A DNA stretch of 64,000 bases from Lachnospiraceae bacterium (GCA_910574195.1 CAJTBF010000009.1:1-64000), one strand, 5' to 3'; shown: positions 53,559 to 63,808, counted from the first letter of the stretch. A program made the numbers and translations. Notes: generated by a model from the sequence alone, not told the origin.

Positions 53559-56150
53559 ATGAGGAATTGGCATCGATCAATTATTGCGAAAGTCATGCTG
53601 ATTATAACGGCAATTGCAACATCGGCTGTGGCTGCCTTAAGTTTCGTATTGCTGATGGGATTTTCAAGTACATTATCTATGTCGATGAATGACTTATTTC
53701 AGGAAGTAAAAGCATTTGAGGACACGGATGGATTTGAAAATCTACTGTATTCGGCAACGATGGACGTTCTGAATGGAGTCCAGATTAAAGAACAGTTGGA
53801 AACGGATGGGAAATATAACCCGGATCAACTGGTGGATGTGATGGAATACTATGATTCTCAGACGATTACAGGGAAGAATGAATCCGGGCTGGCGTATACG
53901 GTGGAAGAACTTGGCACATGGTCCCAGAAGGACGGGAACAGGGAATTGGAGGAGATTGTAGTCTGTAAGAAAACAGACAATACGTATCATTATTATTATA
54001 TGAATGAGTTTGAGGCGCTTCTGGAGAACGGAAGTCTGAAACTGGAGATGGATGACGAAAGCTACCGGCAATTGATAAAGGAACTGGAAATGGGATACTA
54101 TACCTCATATTCCAACGGTAGTTTTACCTTGCAGGATGAAAACGGGCAGACGGTATATAAAACCTGCTGGACTTTTGACGGAGACCGATTTGGAGAATCT
54201 TATGCACCGGATGGAGCAGCGAATCTTCTGGAGGTTGCAAATGAGTTTCCCGAGCTAAACGGACATCTTTCTGAAATGTATGGAGCGCTGCGTAGGGCAA
54301 TTTCTGATTTTGAGCAGAAGAGAACAGTATATCAGGCCGGTTTTGATAATTGGACGGAGGGAAACACAAATTTTACTTATTTGTTTGTGGATGAAGATGC
54401 AAAACGAGTATATACCAACAACAGTCATTTTCAGGATTATAAAGAGGTGGAAAAGAATATCCAGACGCTGGCTGAGAGCGGGAAGTATGTACTTGTATAT
54501 CCAAAATTGAAAGATTTTCAAAGCAACATAGATACATCGGCAGGGTTGTGGAAGGAAAATGTGGAAAGTTTTCATACGCTGGGGGACCATTATCTGGCAA
54601 TGGCAGCGGTAGATACGGCTTATCCGATTCAGGATATCTTTCAGAGTATGGCAAAGAATTATAACCGGCAGATTCCTCATATCAAATGGAGTGGAATCTC
54701 TCTGGTTCTGTCGATTCCGCTGCTTCTGATATCCATTGTCTGGCTGACGCTCATTGCAGGGCGCAGTGCAGGCGATGAAAAAGGAACACTTCGGCTGAAT
54801 CTGTTTGACTATTGGAAAACGGAAGCGGCGGCGGTGCTTGTAATAGGCATCTGGATTTTGCTGACGGCATTTATCATCAATAGCTGGCATGGAATCGGAT
54901 ATACGGTGGATTATACCGGCAACGAAACATCCTGGTATCCGAATTATCATGAGAGATTATATTATGCATTTGACGTGATGCCGGAAGATGTGTTTGTGAT
55001 TCTCTTTTATACAATAGCGACAATGGTCCTTTTCCTGATAGGATACCTGAGTTTGGTACGCAGGATCAAAGGCGGGACACTTTGGAAAAACAGTTTGCTT
55101 CGGATGCTTTGGCATGCTTTGAGAAAAGTGGGAGGTTTTATAAAACAATTCTGGCGAAACCGCGGAGTGACGGTAAAGGCCATTGCCCTGTTTGCCGTAT
55201 TCGCGCTGGTCCACTGGCTGGCAATCATTTCGGGCGGGCATCCTTTGTTCTGGGTATTGGCGCTTGTAATAGAACTTGTGGCAGCATACGGAATTATAAG
55301 AAGCGCTATGGAGAAAGAACGGCTGAAAAAAGGAATTGAAGAGATTGCTTCCGGCAGTGTCGGTTATCAAATTCCGTTGTCTGAACTGAAAGGGGATTAT
55401 TACGAGATGGCGGAGAAGATTAATAATATTGGAAACGGACTGCAGTATGCGGTGGAAAAGAGTGTCAAAAGTGAACGTTTGAAGACAGATTTGATTACCA
55501 ATGTTTCCCATGATATCAAGACGCCGCTGACTTCTATCATTAATTATGTGGATCTTTTAAAAAGGGAAAATTTCGAGGATCCAAAGGTGCAGGGATATCT
55601 GGAAATTCTGGATGCAAAGTCGCAGCGTTTGAAAACCCTGACGGAAGATGTAGTGGAGGCGTCCAAAGTAAGCAGTGGCAATATCACACTGGAATGTATG
55701 GATGTGAATCTGGTGGAGATGCTGAATCAGACAATCGGAGAATTTTCCGAAAAGATGGATGCAAAGCAGCTGAGGGTGGTTGCTACGCTTCCGGAAGAAC
55801 CGGCGACGGTACATGTGGACGGACGGCGTGTATGGAGGATTCTGGAAAATATTTTTAATAATGCGGCCAAGTATGCTATGCCGGGAACAAGGGTATATGC
55901 GGATTTAAAAGTGGAAAAAGAAAGCGTTTTGTTTTCTTTAAAAAATGTTTCGGAACAGCCGTTGAATTTTTCCTCAGATGAGTTGACAGAACGTTTTATC
56001 CGTGGAGATGTCTCACGAAATACGGAGGGGAGCGGATTGGGATTGTCTATTGCAAAAAGCCTGACCGAGATGCAGAAAGGAACGTTTGAATTGTATCTGG
56101 ACGGGGATTTGTTTAAGGTAACAATCTGTTTTCCGAGAGTGATCGTATGA
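53559..56150 (+). CDS. sensor histidine kinase with multi-TM sensor
   Basis: 863 aa. It has an N-terminal TM (~10-32), a large extracytoplasmic part (~35-385), five further TM segments between ~390 and ~590, then a HAMP-like linker, HisKA with NVSHDIKTPLTSIIN, and HATPase_c (ENIFNNAAKYAMPGT, GSGLGLSIAKSL). The kinase type matches that of membrane-stress and antibiotic-sensing clostridial systems. It pairs with the regulator just upstream. The signal is unknown. Confidence 0.93.
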   Translation: MRNWHRSIIAKVMLIITAIATSAVAALSFVLLMGFSSTLSMSMNDLFQEVKAFEDTDGFENLLYSATMDVLNGVQIKEQLETDGKYNPDQLVDVMEYYDSQTITGKNESGLAYTVEELGTWSQKDGNRELEEIVVCKKTDNTYHYYYMNEFEALLENGSLKLEMDDESYRQLIKELEMGYYTSYSNGSFTLQDENGQTVYKTCWTFDGDRFGESYAPDGAANLLEVANEFPELNGHLSEMYGALRRAISDFEQKRTVYQAGFDNWTEGNTNFTYLFVDEDAKRVYTNNSHFQDYKEVEKNIQTLAESGKYVLVYPKLKDFQSNIDTSAGLWKENVESFHTLGDHYLAMAAVDTAYPIQDIFQSMAKNYNRQIPHIKWSGISLVLSIPLLLISIVWLTLIAGRSAGDEKGTLRLNLFDYWKTEAAAVLVIGIWILLTAFIINSWHGIGYTVDYTGNETSWYPNYHERLYYAFDVMPEDVFVILFYTIATMVLFLIGYLSLVRRIKGGTLWKNSLLRMLWHALRKVGGFIKQFWRNRGVTVKAIALFAVFALVHWLAIISGGHPLFWVLALVIELVAAYGIIRSAMEKERLKKGIEEIASGSVGYQIPLSELKGDYYEMAEKINNIGNGLQYAVEKSVKSERLKTDLITNVSHDIKTPLTSIINYVDLLKRENFEDPKVQGYLEILDAKSQRLKTLTEDVVEASKVSSGNITLECMDVNLVEMLNQTIGEFSEKMDAKQLRVVATLPEEPATVHVDGRRVWRILENIFNNAAKYAMPGTRVYADLKVEKESVLFSLKNVSEQPLNFSSDELTERFIRGDVSRNTEGSGLGLSIAKSLTEMQKGTFELYLDGDLFKVTICFPRVIV

Positions 56151-56280
56151 TCTTTTCCAGGCATGGCGCTGCCTGGCGACGGAGGATAAGAAATAGAATT
56201 GTTACGAAAAAGTTGCAAGATTTTAAAATTTGTTTTACAATAAGGGAGGTGATATACTTTTTGGATGCAGGAGGAAATCC

Positions 56281-57459
56281 ATGCAGGAAATACAGAAGTT
56301 ATGGAAAGAAACATTAAATGAGAGTTTTGTACAGGCGGTTTTGAGTAATCCACGGACGAAGGAAGGAATCCTGAAGATAAAGGTACGTCCGGTGGAGAGG
56401 AAAGGCCGCCTGTTGTTTCAGTGTGAGTCTTTTACGAAAACGCAGGCATTTCATGAGAATCTGGACGCAGCGGGTGCAGCACTCCGTCTGGAGAAAGAGA
56501 TGGAAAATTTCCGTCAGCTTCAGATGTCGGTGAGAGGGATGGAGATCACGGTTTTGGTCAGTAAAAAGGGAAAGATTACCATTCGAAAGCATCGGCAGGA
56601 AGGACAGGTACAGGAGATTAATCGTTCCCATAACCGGAGTAAAAAATATATTTTAAAGGAGGGTGTCCCGGTCCCCTTTCTTCAGGATCTGGGCGTAATG
56701 ACGGCGGATGGCCGGGTGGTTCGGACGAAATTTGATAAATTCCGCCAGATCAACCGTTTCCTTGAATTTATGGAAGATGTTTTACCACGGCTTGAGAAAG
56801 GACGGGAAATCACGATTCTGGATTTTGGATGTGGGAAGTCCTATCTGACATTTGCTATGTATTATTATCTGCATGAATTGAAACAATACGACATCCGTAT
56901 GATCGGGCTGGATTTGAAAGAAGATGTGATTGCACATTGCAGCACGCTGGCAGAGAAATATGGATATGAAAAACTGCAGTTTCTCACAGGAGACATTGCA
57001 GCATATGAAGGCGTGAGTGCGGTGGATATGGTGGTGACGCTTCATGCCTGCGATACGGCGACAGATTATGCCCTGGCAAAGGCAATCGGATGGAATGCAA
57101 AAGTAATTTTGTCAGTTCCTTGTTGTCAACATGAACTGAATACGCAAATAAGAAACGATATTCTTTCTCCTATTACAGAATACGGTCTTTTAAAAGAGCG
57201 ATTTGCAGCATTGGTTACAGACGGACTTCGGGCAAAATATCTGGAATATGCCGGATATGACACGCAGGTTCTGGAATTTATTGATATGGAGCATACGCCC
57301 AAGAATATTTTGTTACGTGGAATTCGCAGGGAGGATAAAAGCGGGCGAGAAAAGGACGGAAAAAAAGAGCAGATGCAAAAGCAGATCCGATCTTGTGAGG
57401 CATTCCTGGGAGTAATGCCGACTTTAGGGGATTTACTGAAAAAAATCGAAGAAAGCTGA
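56281..57459 (+). CDS. Methyltransf_32-family SAM-dependent methyltransferase
   Basis: 392 aa from ATG 56281 with GGAGG 6 nt upstream. The N-terminal ~150 residues form a family-specific domain. The Rossmann part has ILDFGCGKSYLTFAMYYYL, a later VVTLHACDTATDYALA and LSVPCCQHELN, which define PF13679-type enzymes. Their substrates are poorly known; RNA is a candidate. It follows the two-component pair but has its own upstream region. Confidence 0.85.
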   Translation: MQEIQKLWKETLNESFVQAVLSNPRTKEGILKIKVRPVERKGRLLFQCESFTKTQAFHENLDAAGAALRLEKEMENFRQLQMSVRGMEITVLVSKKGKITIRKHRQEGQVQEINRSHNRSKKYILKEGVPVPFLQDLGVMTADGRVVRTKFDKFRQINRFLEFMEDVLPRLEKGREITILDFGCGKSYLTFAMYYYLHELKQYDIRMIGLDLKEDVIAHCSTLAEKYGYEKLQFLTGDIAAYEGVSAVDMVVTLHACDTATDYALAKAIGWNAKVILSVPCCQHELNTQIRNDILSPITEYGLLKERFAALVTDGLRAKYLEYAGYDTQVLEFIDMEHTPKNILLRGIRREDKSGREKDGKKEQMQKQIRSCEAFLGVMPTLGDLLKKIEES

Positions 57460-57486
57460 TGGCCGCAGAAGATAAGGGGAAGATGA

Positions 57487-60036
57487 ATGAAGAAAAAGAA
57501 ATGGGCAAAAGCGGGAATTCTGGCCGCCGTATTTTTGGCGGCGCTTGTGGTGAGCAGTCTTGCTACAAACAGAGGAACGGATGATTTGACAGTTGGAATG
57601 GGAGATCCCATGCTGCCACGGGTGGCATTTTCCGTGGAAGGACGGAGAGTGAATGCGCTGGCCGGTTATGTGGACGAGATGGATATTACGGCAATGCGGG
57701 ATACAATTACCCCGCTTTCTGCGGATGGAACGTTGGAAATGTATCTGGAAGCAGGCGGACAGGAGATTACGGGAATCCATTATGAGGTATATTCCCTGAA
57801 TGGAGAAGAAACGTATTTGCAGGATACAGTAGGGAAGTTTTCCGGGGATACGGTGATGTTACAACTGAGTCAGGCATTGCCGGAAGAGGTACCGGAAGCT
57901 GTTCTGCGGCTGACTTTGCAGACAGGCGGCAGTGAAAAAAGGGAAATTTTTTATTATACGAGGATTGAACGGCAGGATGGTCTGGAAATAAAAAATTGTA
58001 TGGATTTTGCCAATGATTTTCATGAAAAAACATTTCAGAAAACAGGCGGAGATGAACTGAAGGCAATTCTGGAGTCGGATGAGACTGCCGACAACACGAC
58101 GCTGCAGAAGGTAAATATCCATTCGAATCTGTATCATATCCGGTGGGGAGAAATGTCACCGGAAATATCTACGGATGTGGAATGGAGTATCAAAGAGAGT
58201 AACAGTGTCTATACGTCGCTGCTTGCCAAGTATCAGGTGACTCAAATCGGAGATCAGGAAGAAGTAGAAACTTATAATATCCGGGAGTTTTTCCGGGTGA
58301 GATGCAGCGACGGCAACATGTATCTTCTGAATTATAACCGTACCATGAATCAGGTATTTAACGGAAATAAAAAAGTGATAGATAAAGACGGAATCCTTTT
58401 GGGGATTGCGGATCCCAATACGGTGTTTGAGACAAATAAAAAAGGGACCATCGTGTCATTTGTACAGGAGAGGGATTTGTGGACCTATAACCGGAATACA
58501 AACGAGCTCTCTCTGGTATTTAGTTTTGCTAATATGGAAGGACATGATGTGCGTAGCAGAAATGATGAACATGAGATCCGGATCATCAGCATGGAAGACA
58601 ATGGGAGCACAACCTTTGCGGTTTACGGGTATATGAACCGGGGAGAGCACGAGGGGCGTGTCGGTGTCAACGTATATTATTTTGACATTGAAAATAATGC
58701 GGTGGAAGAAAAGGCATTTATCCCCAGTACAAAAGCTTTTGCAATTGCAGAAGACGAACTTGGTAAGATGGTATATTTTAATCAGAGTCAGCAATTACTG
58801 TATGTATTGGCGGGAGGTGTACTATATCAGGTAGATCTGGAAAAGAATAAAGAGGAAGTTCTGGCGGAGGACCTGGAGGAAGGCCAGTATGTGGTTTCGG
58901 ACGACGGACATTTGATGGCATACCAGAGCAAAGGAACATTGAATTCTGCGCCGGAAGTGATTGTTCTCAATCTTGCAAACGGAGACTCTTATACGGTAGC
59001 GGCAGCACAGGGAAGAGGCGGTGTCAGTGAGGAGAGCGAAGAAGGGCAGCAATCCCAGGAGACGGGAACGGAAGCTACGGGAAATGAAGGAGACGGACAG
59101 AATATAGATCCTCAGGGAATGGCGGTACGTCCGCTGGGATTTGTGTTTGATGACTTTGTCTGTGGATATGTACGTGCGTCCGATAAAGGGACGAACGTGG
59201 CCGGTGAAGAAATTTATCCGATGTATATGTTGGAGATTCGGGATACCTCCAATAAGATCATGAAAACCTATTCCCAGGCCGGCGTTTACCTTTCGGATGT
59301 ATTGGTGGAGGAAAATCTGGTTACATTGAACCGCCTGTCAAGAAACGAGGGTGTTTATACCGGGATTGAACAGGATTACATTACGAACAATGAAGAACGG
59401 AAAGAAGAAAATGCAATGGCGGAGGCCTATACGACCACGTTAAAAGAAAAGCAGATGCGTATTACGCTTTCCAAAGGAGTGAAAGAACTTTCCCCTGAAA
59501 TTTTGCGTCCGAAAAAGGTTATGATAGACAAGCCGATTACGATTTCCTTTGATGACAAAGTAAAGACGGATAAATACTATGTTTATGGAGAAGGCAGGCT
59601 GGAAGCGATTTATGACAGAGCGGCTTATGCAATTCAGCGGGCAGAGCAGCTTCCGGGGGTTGTGATTTCTTCGGAACAGTCCTATGTATGGGAAAAAGGG
59701 AATCGGGATCTGACCTATTATACGGAAACGGCGCCGTTTAAAAAGGGGGAGGATCAGTCTTCTGTGGAAGCCTGCGCCAAATATATGGAACAGTTTGATG
59801 CGAAACGGATTGACCTGACGGGGTGTTCTCTGGATCAGGTGCTATATATTATTAATAAGGGCCGGCCGGTAATTGCAATGACAAGTTCCGGTCACGCCAT
59901 CCTGCTGACGGGGTACAGTCCGGAGGATGTGACCTATGTGGATCCGGAGAGCGGGGAGGAACGAACCGTGAGTATGGAAGATATGAACGCGATTGTCACA
60001 GGAGGCGGAAATACTTTTATTGGATATCTGTCGTAG
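57487..60036 (+). CDS. large exported protein with a C39-peptidase-like C-terminus
   Basis: 849 aa. It has an N-terminal TM/signal anchor (~res 6-26), a long extracytoplasmic part rich in beta segments (propeller-like: ...YVVSDDGHLMAYQSKG...), a Glu/Gln-rich linker (~515-540) and a C-terminal ~100 aa with LDQVLYIINKGRPVIAMTSS, GHAILLTGY and a YVDPESGEE stretch. That tail looks like the His/Asp half of a papain-like C39 fold. I see no clear catalytic Cys at the expected place before it, so it may be inactive. Cell-envelope role inferred. Confidence 0.75.
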   Translation: MKKKKWAKAGILAAVFLAALVVSSLATNRGTDDLTVGMGDPMLPRVAFSVEGRRVNALAGYVDEMDITAMRDTITPLSADGTLEMYLEAGGQEITGIHYEVYSLNGEETYLQDTVGKFSGDTVMLQLSQALPEEVPEAVLRLTLQTGGSEKREIFYYTRIERQDGLEIKNCMDFANDFHEKTFQKTGGDELKAILESDETADNTTLQKVNIHSNLYHIRWGEMSPEISTDVEWSIKESNSVYTSLLAKYQVTQIGDQEEVETYNIREFFRVRCSDGNMYLLNYNRTMNQVFNGNKKVIDKDGILLGIADPNTVFETNKKGTIVSFVQERDLWTYNRNTNELSLVFSFANMEGHDVRSRNDEHEIRIISMEDNGSTTFAVYGYMNRGEHEGRVGVNVYYFDIENNAVEEKAFIPSTKAFAIAEDELGKMVYFNQSQQLLYVLAGGVLYQVDLEKNKEEVLAEDLEEGQYVVSDDGHLMAYQSKGTLNSAPEVIVLNLANGDSYTVAAAQGRGGVSEESEEGQQSQETGTEATGNEGDGQNIDPQGMAVRPLGFVFDDFVCGYVRASDKGTNVAGEEIYPMYMLEIRDTSNKIMKTYSQAGVYLSDVLVEENLVTLNRLSRNEGVYTGIEQDYITNNEERKEENAMAEAYTTTLKEKQMRITLSKGVKELSPEILRPKKVMIDKPITISFDDKVKTDKYYVYGEGRLEAIYDRAAYAIQRAEQLPGVVISSEQSYVWEKGNRDLTYYTETAPFKKGEDQSSVEACAKYMEQFDAKRIDLTGCSLDQVLYIINKGRPVIAMTSSGHAILLTGYSPEDVTYVDPESGEERTVSMEDMNAIVTGGGNTFIGYLS

Positions 60037-60119
60037 TGTAGCTATCCGGATATGCCGTAATTCATTTCCCCGCGGGGTGGGCGGATGGGTATACCTTATC
60101 GTGAAAAAAGGATAAAAAA

Positions 60120-60172
60120 TGCCTCACAGGAACAGGTGGTTATGGAAAACCAGTTCCTGTGAGGTGTTTTTA
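60120..60172. terminator. bidirectional terminator
   Basis: CCTCACAGGAAC (60122-60133) pairs with GTTCCTGTGAGG (60153-60164), with an inner GGT/ACC. It is flanked by A- and T-rich tracts and lies between the convergent genes at 57487 and 60177. Confidence 0.9.
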
Positions 60173-60176
60173 CTTT

Positions 60177-60734
60177 TTATGAATTTATGTTTGAAGGCTG
60201 GAAAAGAATGCCTTTATATCTGTGCAATGCGGTGTAGAGAATCATACCAAGTACGCCGCAGGAGACCACCTCTCCAATACCTACCGTCAGCATCAGAAAC
60301 GGAATCGGAAGCGGAACCTGATATCCATAACGCAGCACAAACGGAACAATCAGGGCGTTTGCAGCAATCGGAGGCAATGGCGCCAGGAACCGGTTATGAT
60401 TCCGCAGCAGATAAGTAAATACAGCTCCGAGCAGGGTAGCAAGGCTTCCGAAAAGAATATCCGGAAGAATGCATCCGCCAAGAAGATTGCTGAGCAGGCA
60501 CCCGATGAATAATCCTGGAATCGCTGCCGGTGTGAAGGCCGGGAGGATGGTAAGCGCTTCGGAAAGCCGGACCTGTACCTCACCGTAGCTAAACGGTGCA
60601 AACAGTAACGTGACGACCACATAGACTGCGGCGATCATAGCTGCCTGTGCAAGAAACGGCACACGAAAAATCTGCCGTGTATTCCTGGAAGCGGACGTTG
60701 TGGATGATACATTTGGTGTTTGTTTTTCTTTCAT
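60177..60734 (-). CDS. queT: QueT-family queuosine-precursor transporter (ECF S component)
   Basis: 185 aa with about five TM helices. Family features are APFSYGEVQVRLSEALTILP and GLFIGCLLSNLLGG, typical of QueT proteins that take up preQ1/queuosine precursors with an ECF module. The first ~25 residues are a polar tail. A candidate preQ1 riboswitch overlaps its leader. The ECF energising genes are not in the window. Confidence 0.9.
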   Translation of the reverse strand: MKEKQTPNVSSTTSASRNTRQIFRVPFLAQAAMIAAVYVVVTLLFAPFSYGEVQVRLSEALTILPAFTPAAIPGLFIGCLLSNLLGGCILPDILFGSLATLLGAVFTYLLRNHNRFLAPLPPIAANALIVPFVLRYGYQVPLPIPFLMLTVGIGEVVSCGVLGMILYTALHRYKGILFQPSNINS

Positions 60735-60745
60735 AATTTTTGTTC

Positions 60746-60787
60746 TCCTTTAGTTTTGTTTTACGTGTGGAAGGTCTCGAACACACG
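60746..60787 (-). promoter_or_regulatory. candidate preQ1-I riboswitch in the queT leader
   Basis: On the minus strand a 6-bp stem CGTGTG/CACACG closes a 12-nt loop (TTCGAGACCTTC). It is followed by the A-rich tail TAAAACAAAACTAAAGG, which runs into the ribosome site. Small stem, C-containing loop and A-rich tail ending in a CTAA-like segment are the layout of preQ1-I aptamers. The loop does not match the best-known consensus exactly. Confidence 0.55.
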
Positions 60788-60855
60788 ATGTATTTTAGGC
60801 TGAACACACACTGTTTGCAGATCTTTTCCAGATTGCTTTGATACTGGAATGATAC

Positions 60856-61240
60856 TTAAAAATTGATGCGGTCCAAAATGTCGGCCACTTCACGTTGCTT
60901 ATTTGGATATAAATGCCCGTATGTCCCGAGGGTTATTTTAATATCCTCATGTCCTGGCCTTTCTGCTATAACCAGCGGAGGAACTCTCTGTTTGACCAGC
61001 AGGGCAACATGTGAGTGGCGGAGGCCATGGATACGTATTTTTTTCAATCCTTCCCTCCCGGAATACTTTTTCATGGGATACAAAAAATTTTTTAAGATCT
61101 CAAACAGGCGCGTCTGTCCGTTACAATCATATAACTTTTCCATGTAATTAGCAAGTTCTTTACATAAAAAATCGGGAAGGAATATTTTACGGATTCCTTT
61201 TTCTGTTTTTGATGGTGTGATAATATTCGAAATGCCTAAA
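60856..61240 (-). pseudogene. remnant of a tyrosine recombinase (phage/ICE integrase)
   Basis: The visible part is the C-terminal catalytic half: KTEKGIRKIFLPDFL, then HGLRHSHVALLVKQRVPP (the HxLR box), a degenerate RPGHEDI and the Tyr in TLGTYGHLYP. The N-terminal DNA-binding half is absent. The frame upstream of ~61240 (to 61341) is non-homologous. It is a decayed integrase between queT and adenine deaminase, marking an old insertion. Confidence 0.7.
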
Positions 61241-61431
61241 ATTTGATTTCGGGAGTAAGGCCGATCCGGCGAATTTGATTGTGAAACAAGTGGAGATGAG
61301 GTATAATGTAGAAGCAAGAAAGGTACCGGAGTATAAAGCATTTTTAGAAAAGATAAAGAATATCGCCGTATAAGTAAGTTAAGACCGGCGGGAATAAAAG
61401 ATCAGAAAAAAAGATGAAAAAGGAGGCTGCT

Positions 61432-63129
61432 ATGAACAAAAGTATGATCCGGGCTGCGAAGGGAGAGATCTCTGCAGATCTGGTACTCAAAAACGGCAAG
61501 GTGATGAATGTCTTTACCGAGGAAATCCTCGACGGAGATGTGGCAATTGTAGGCGGACGGATTGCAGGTGTGGGAAGCTATGTGGGAAAAAGGGAGATCG
61601 ACTGTACCGGAAAATACATTGTTCCGGGTTTGATTGATGCCCATGTCCACATCGAATCTTCTATGGTTTCTCCCTTAGAGTTTGCAAAGTATATTATAAG
61701 AAAAGGGACTACCGCGATTGTGGCGGATCCCCATGAGATTGTGAATGTCAGTGGAAAGGACGGGATGGCTTACATACTGGACGCTTCGGAACATGTGCCT
61801 GTGGACGTATATGCCATGGTTCCGTCTTCTGTGCCTGCCACAGACATTGACACCAATGGAGCGGGAAAATTTCTGGCAAAGGATATGGCAGAGTACAAGT
61901 CTCACCCCAGAGTGCTGGGCCTGGGGGAAATGATGCGGTTTGTGGATGTGTTGAATGGACATGAGGAGACATTGGAAAAGCTGGAGGCATTCTCCGACAG
62001 AGTTTTGGATGGCCATGCACCGGGGATTTCCCGTAAGGAGGTGCAGGCGTACCGGGCGGCAGGAATTATGGATGATCATGAATGTTCTACCGGGGAGGAA
62101 GCTCTGGAGAAACTCCGCGCGGGATTCCATATTTTGGTGCGGGAAGGAAGTGGAGCAAGAAACCTGGAAAAGTTGCTGAGCGGTCTTCTAAAAGCAGGCG
62201 TTTCCCTGGACTGTTGCATGTTTTGTACAGACGACAAGCACCTGGAGGATATTGAACAGGAAGGGCATATCAACTACTGCGTGCGTAAGGCCATTGCGCT
62301 GGGAGTTCCGGAAATCAAGGCCTATAAGATGGCGTCCTACCATGCGGCGCAGTTTTATCAGATGAAGAATGTAGGAGCGGTCGGTGCGGGTTATCAGGCG
62401 GACTTGCTGGTTCTGGATGATTTAAAAGAGGCCAATCCGTCCATGGTCATTAAGAACGGAAACATCGTAGAGGAAACCTGGCTGTCCTCTTTTACCTATG
62501 AACTGAAAAACACGTCGCTGCTGCATACGGTGAAGATCAGGCAACTACAGGAAGAAGATCTGTTTCTGGCGAAAAAGGAGAAAAACCATATTCTGGAGCT
62601 TGTGCCCAACGAACTGCTTACAAAGCACAGAGAGGGAACAGTGCCGGGCTGTGGGGACGCTTTTATTCCGGATCGGGAATACGCAAAACTGGTGGTCGTG
62701 GAGCGGCATGGCAAAAACGGAAAAGTAGGGGTATGTCCGATAAAAGGATACGGTATTCATGGGGGCGCTGTCGCGACAACTATTTCCCACGATTCCCACA
62801 ATATTATTGCCGTCGGGGATAATGACGCGGACATTTTGTGCGCCGTAAAGGAACTGGGGCGGATACAGGGTGGATATGTCATTGCCTCAAAGGGTGCCGT
62901 TGTGGATACATTGCCGCTCTCTATTTCCGGACTGATGAGTACGGACAAAGCGGAGCATGTGCAGAAAAAGACAGGAGAGATGGTAAAGACAGCGAGGAAG
63001 ATGGGAGTGCCCCAGGGAGTAGATCCGTTTATCACTCTTTCCTTTATGGCTCTGACTGTGATTCCGGAACTGCGGCTCACGGAATCCGGCATTTTCGATG
63101 TGATGACGATGCAGTTTGTGGAAGAATAG
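61432..63129 (+). CDS. ade: adenine deaminase
   Basis: 565 aa from ATG 61432 with AAAGGAGG upstream; an in-frame ATG at 61414 lacks a site. It converts adenine to hypoxanthine and ammonia. The metal-binding amidohydrolase core shows GLIDAHVHIESSMVSP, VADPHEIVNVSG, GHAPGISRKEV and the C-terminal SHDSHNIIAVGDNDAD and GVDPFITLSFMAL of the Ade family. The length is normal. A purine-salvage role is clear; no purine riboswitch was seen in front. Confidence 0.96.
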   Translation: MNKSMIRAAKGEISADLVLKNGKVMNVFTEEILDGDVAIVGGRIAGVGSYVGKREIDCTGKYIVPGLIDAHVHIESSMVSPLEFAKYIIRKGTTAIVADPHEIVNVSGKDGMAYILDASEHVPVDVYAMVPSSVPATDIDTNGAGKFLAKDMAEYKSHPRVLGLGEMMRFVDVLNGHEETLEKLEAFSDRVLDGHAPGISRKEVQAYRAAGIMDDHECSTGEEALEKLRAGFHILVREGSGARNLEKLLSGLLKAGVSLDCCMFCTDDKHLEDIEQEGHINYCVRKAIALGVPEIKAYKMASYHAAQFYQMKNVGAVGAGYQADLLVLDDLKEANPSMVIKNGNIVEETWLSSFTYELKNTSLLHTVKIRQLQEEDLFLAKKEKNHILELVPNELLTKHREGTVPGCGDAFIPDREYAKLVVVERHGKNGKVGVCPIKGYGIHGGAVATTISHDSHNIIAVGDNDADILCAVKELGRIQGGYVIASKGAVVDTLPLSISGLMSTDKAEHVQKKTGEMVKTARKMGVPQGVDPFITLSFMALTVIPELRLTESGIFDVMTMQFVEE

Positions 63130-63186
63130 AAGTTACGAATATATACAGAGTGTGTGAGAGTAAGAGCGGTAACAAAAGGGAGCGCA

Positions 63187-63768
63187 ATGGCAGAGAAGAA
63201 AGAATGCAGAGGATATCAGTTTATAAAAAATCATATTGTGGTTTTACTGGCGGTGTGTTTCGTGTTTTTCCTTGCAGTGTATTTCATAAACGTCATATTT
63301 ATACAGAATGAAGAGACTGTGGTTTCGGTTCTTGTTCTGGAATTCATGGAGGATTCTTTCCGATTGGAGCAGCAGGTCAGGGAGACGGTGCAGGCAGAAG
63401 AGGACCAGAAGGTGGAAATCCGTACGATTGCTTCTCAGGTGGAGGCCAATAAGGTGATCGTGCTGACATGGATCCGGGCGCAGACGGTAGATGTAATCAT
63501 TGGAGAAGAGGAGCAGATTGCGGAGTATGCTCAGGCAGGCTATTTAAAGGAATTGGAAAAAGGGCAGTCTGATGATTTCCTGTGTGCCCGGGCAGAATAT
63601 GACAGCGAGGGAAATATAATCGGTACAGGGGAAGAGGAATGCTTTGGAAAATACACGGCGGATATTCCAGGGACGGAATTTCAAAAGCCGGTGGCCGGTC
63701 TGGCTGAAAATGCTCCCCATAGAGAGAATGCACTTCTCTTACTGCAATCCCTGCGGGAAACAAGTTAG
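63187..63768 (+). CDS. membrane-anchored protein of unknown function
   Basis: 193 aa from ATG 63187 with AAGGGAG upstream. One N-terminal TM helix (IVVLLAVCFVFFLAVYFI, ~res 16-33) is followed by an extracytoplasmic acidic domain of ~155 aa. It contains VEIRTIASQVEANKVIVLTW and VDVIIGEEEQIAEYAQAGYL, reminiscent of one lobe of a solute-binding protein. It is in the gap between ade and a LacI-type regulator. No family recognised. Confidence 0.7.
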   Translation: MAEKKECRGYQFIKNHIVVLLAVCFVFFLAVYFINVIFIQNEETVVSVLVLEFMEDSFRLEQQVRETVQAEEDQKVEIRTIASQVEANKVIVLTWIRAQTVDVIIGEEEQIAEYAQAGYLKELEKGQSDDFLCARAEYDSEGNIIGTGEEECFGKYTADIPGTEFQKPVAGLAENAPHRENALLLLQSLRETS

Positions 63769-63808
63769 CTGAATGGGTATAGAAACATAGAATGATCGGA
63801 GTGATGAA

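Noticed and set aside
60119-60418. A 99-aa plus-strand frame opposite queT
   Set aside because: It begins in the terminator and is a shadow of the queT coding strand.
61290-61371. A short plus-strand peptide (KVPEYKAFLEKIKNIAV) before adenine deaminase
   Set aside because: Looks like the tail of a lost gene, but too short to assign; no start or ribosome site.
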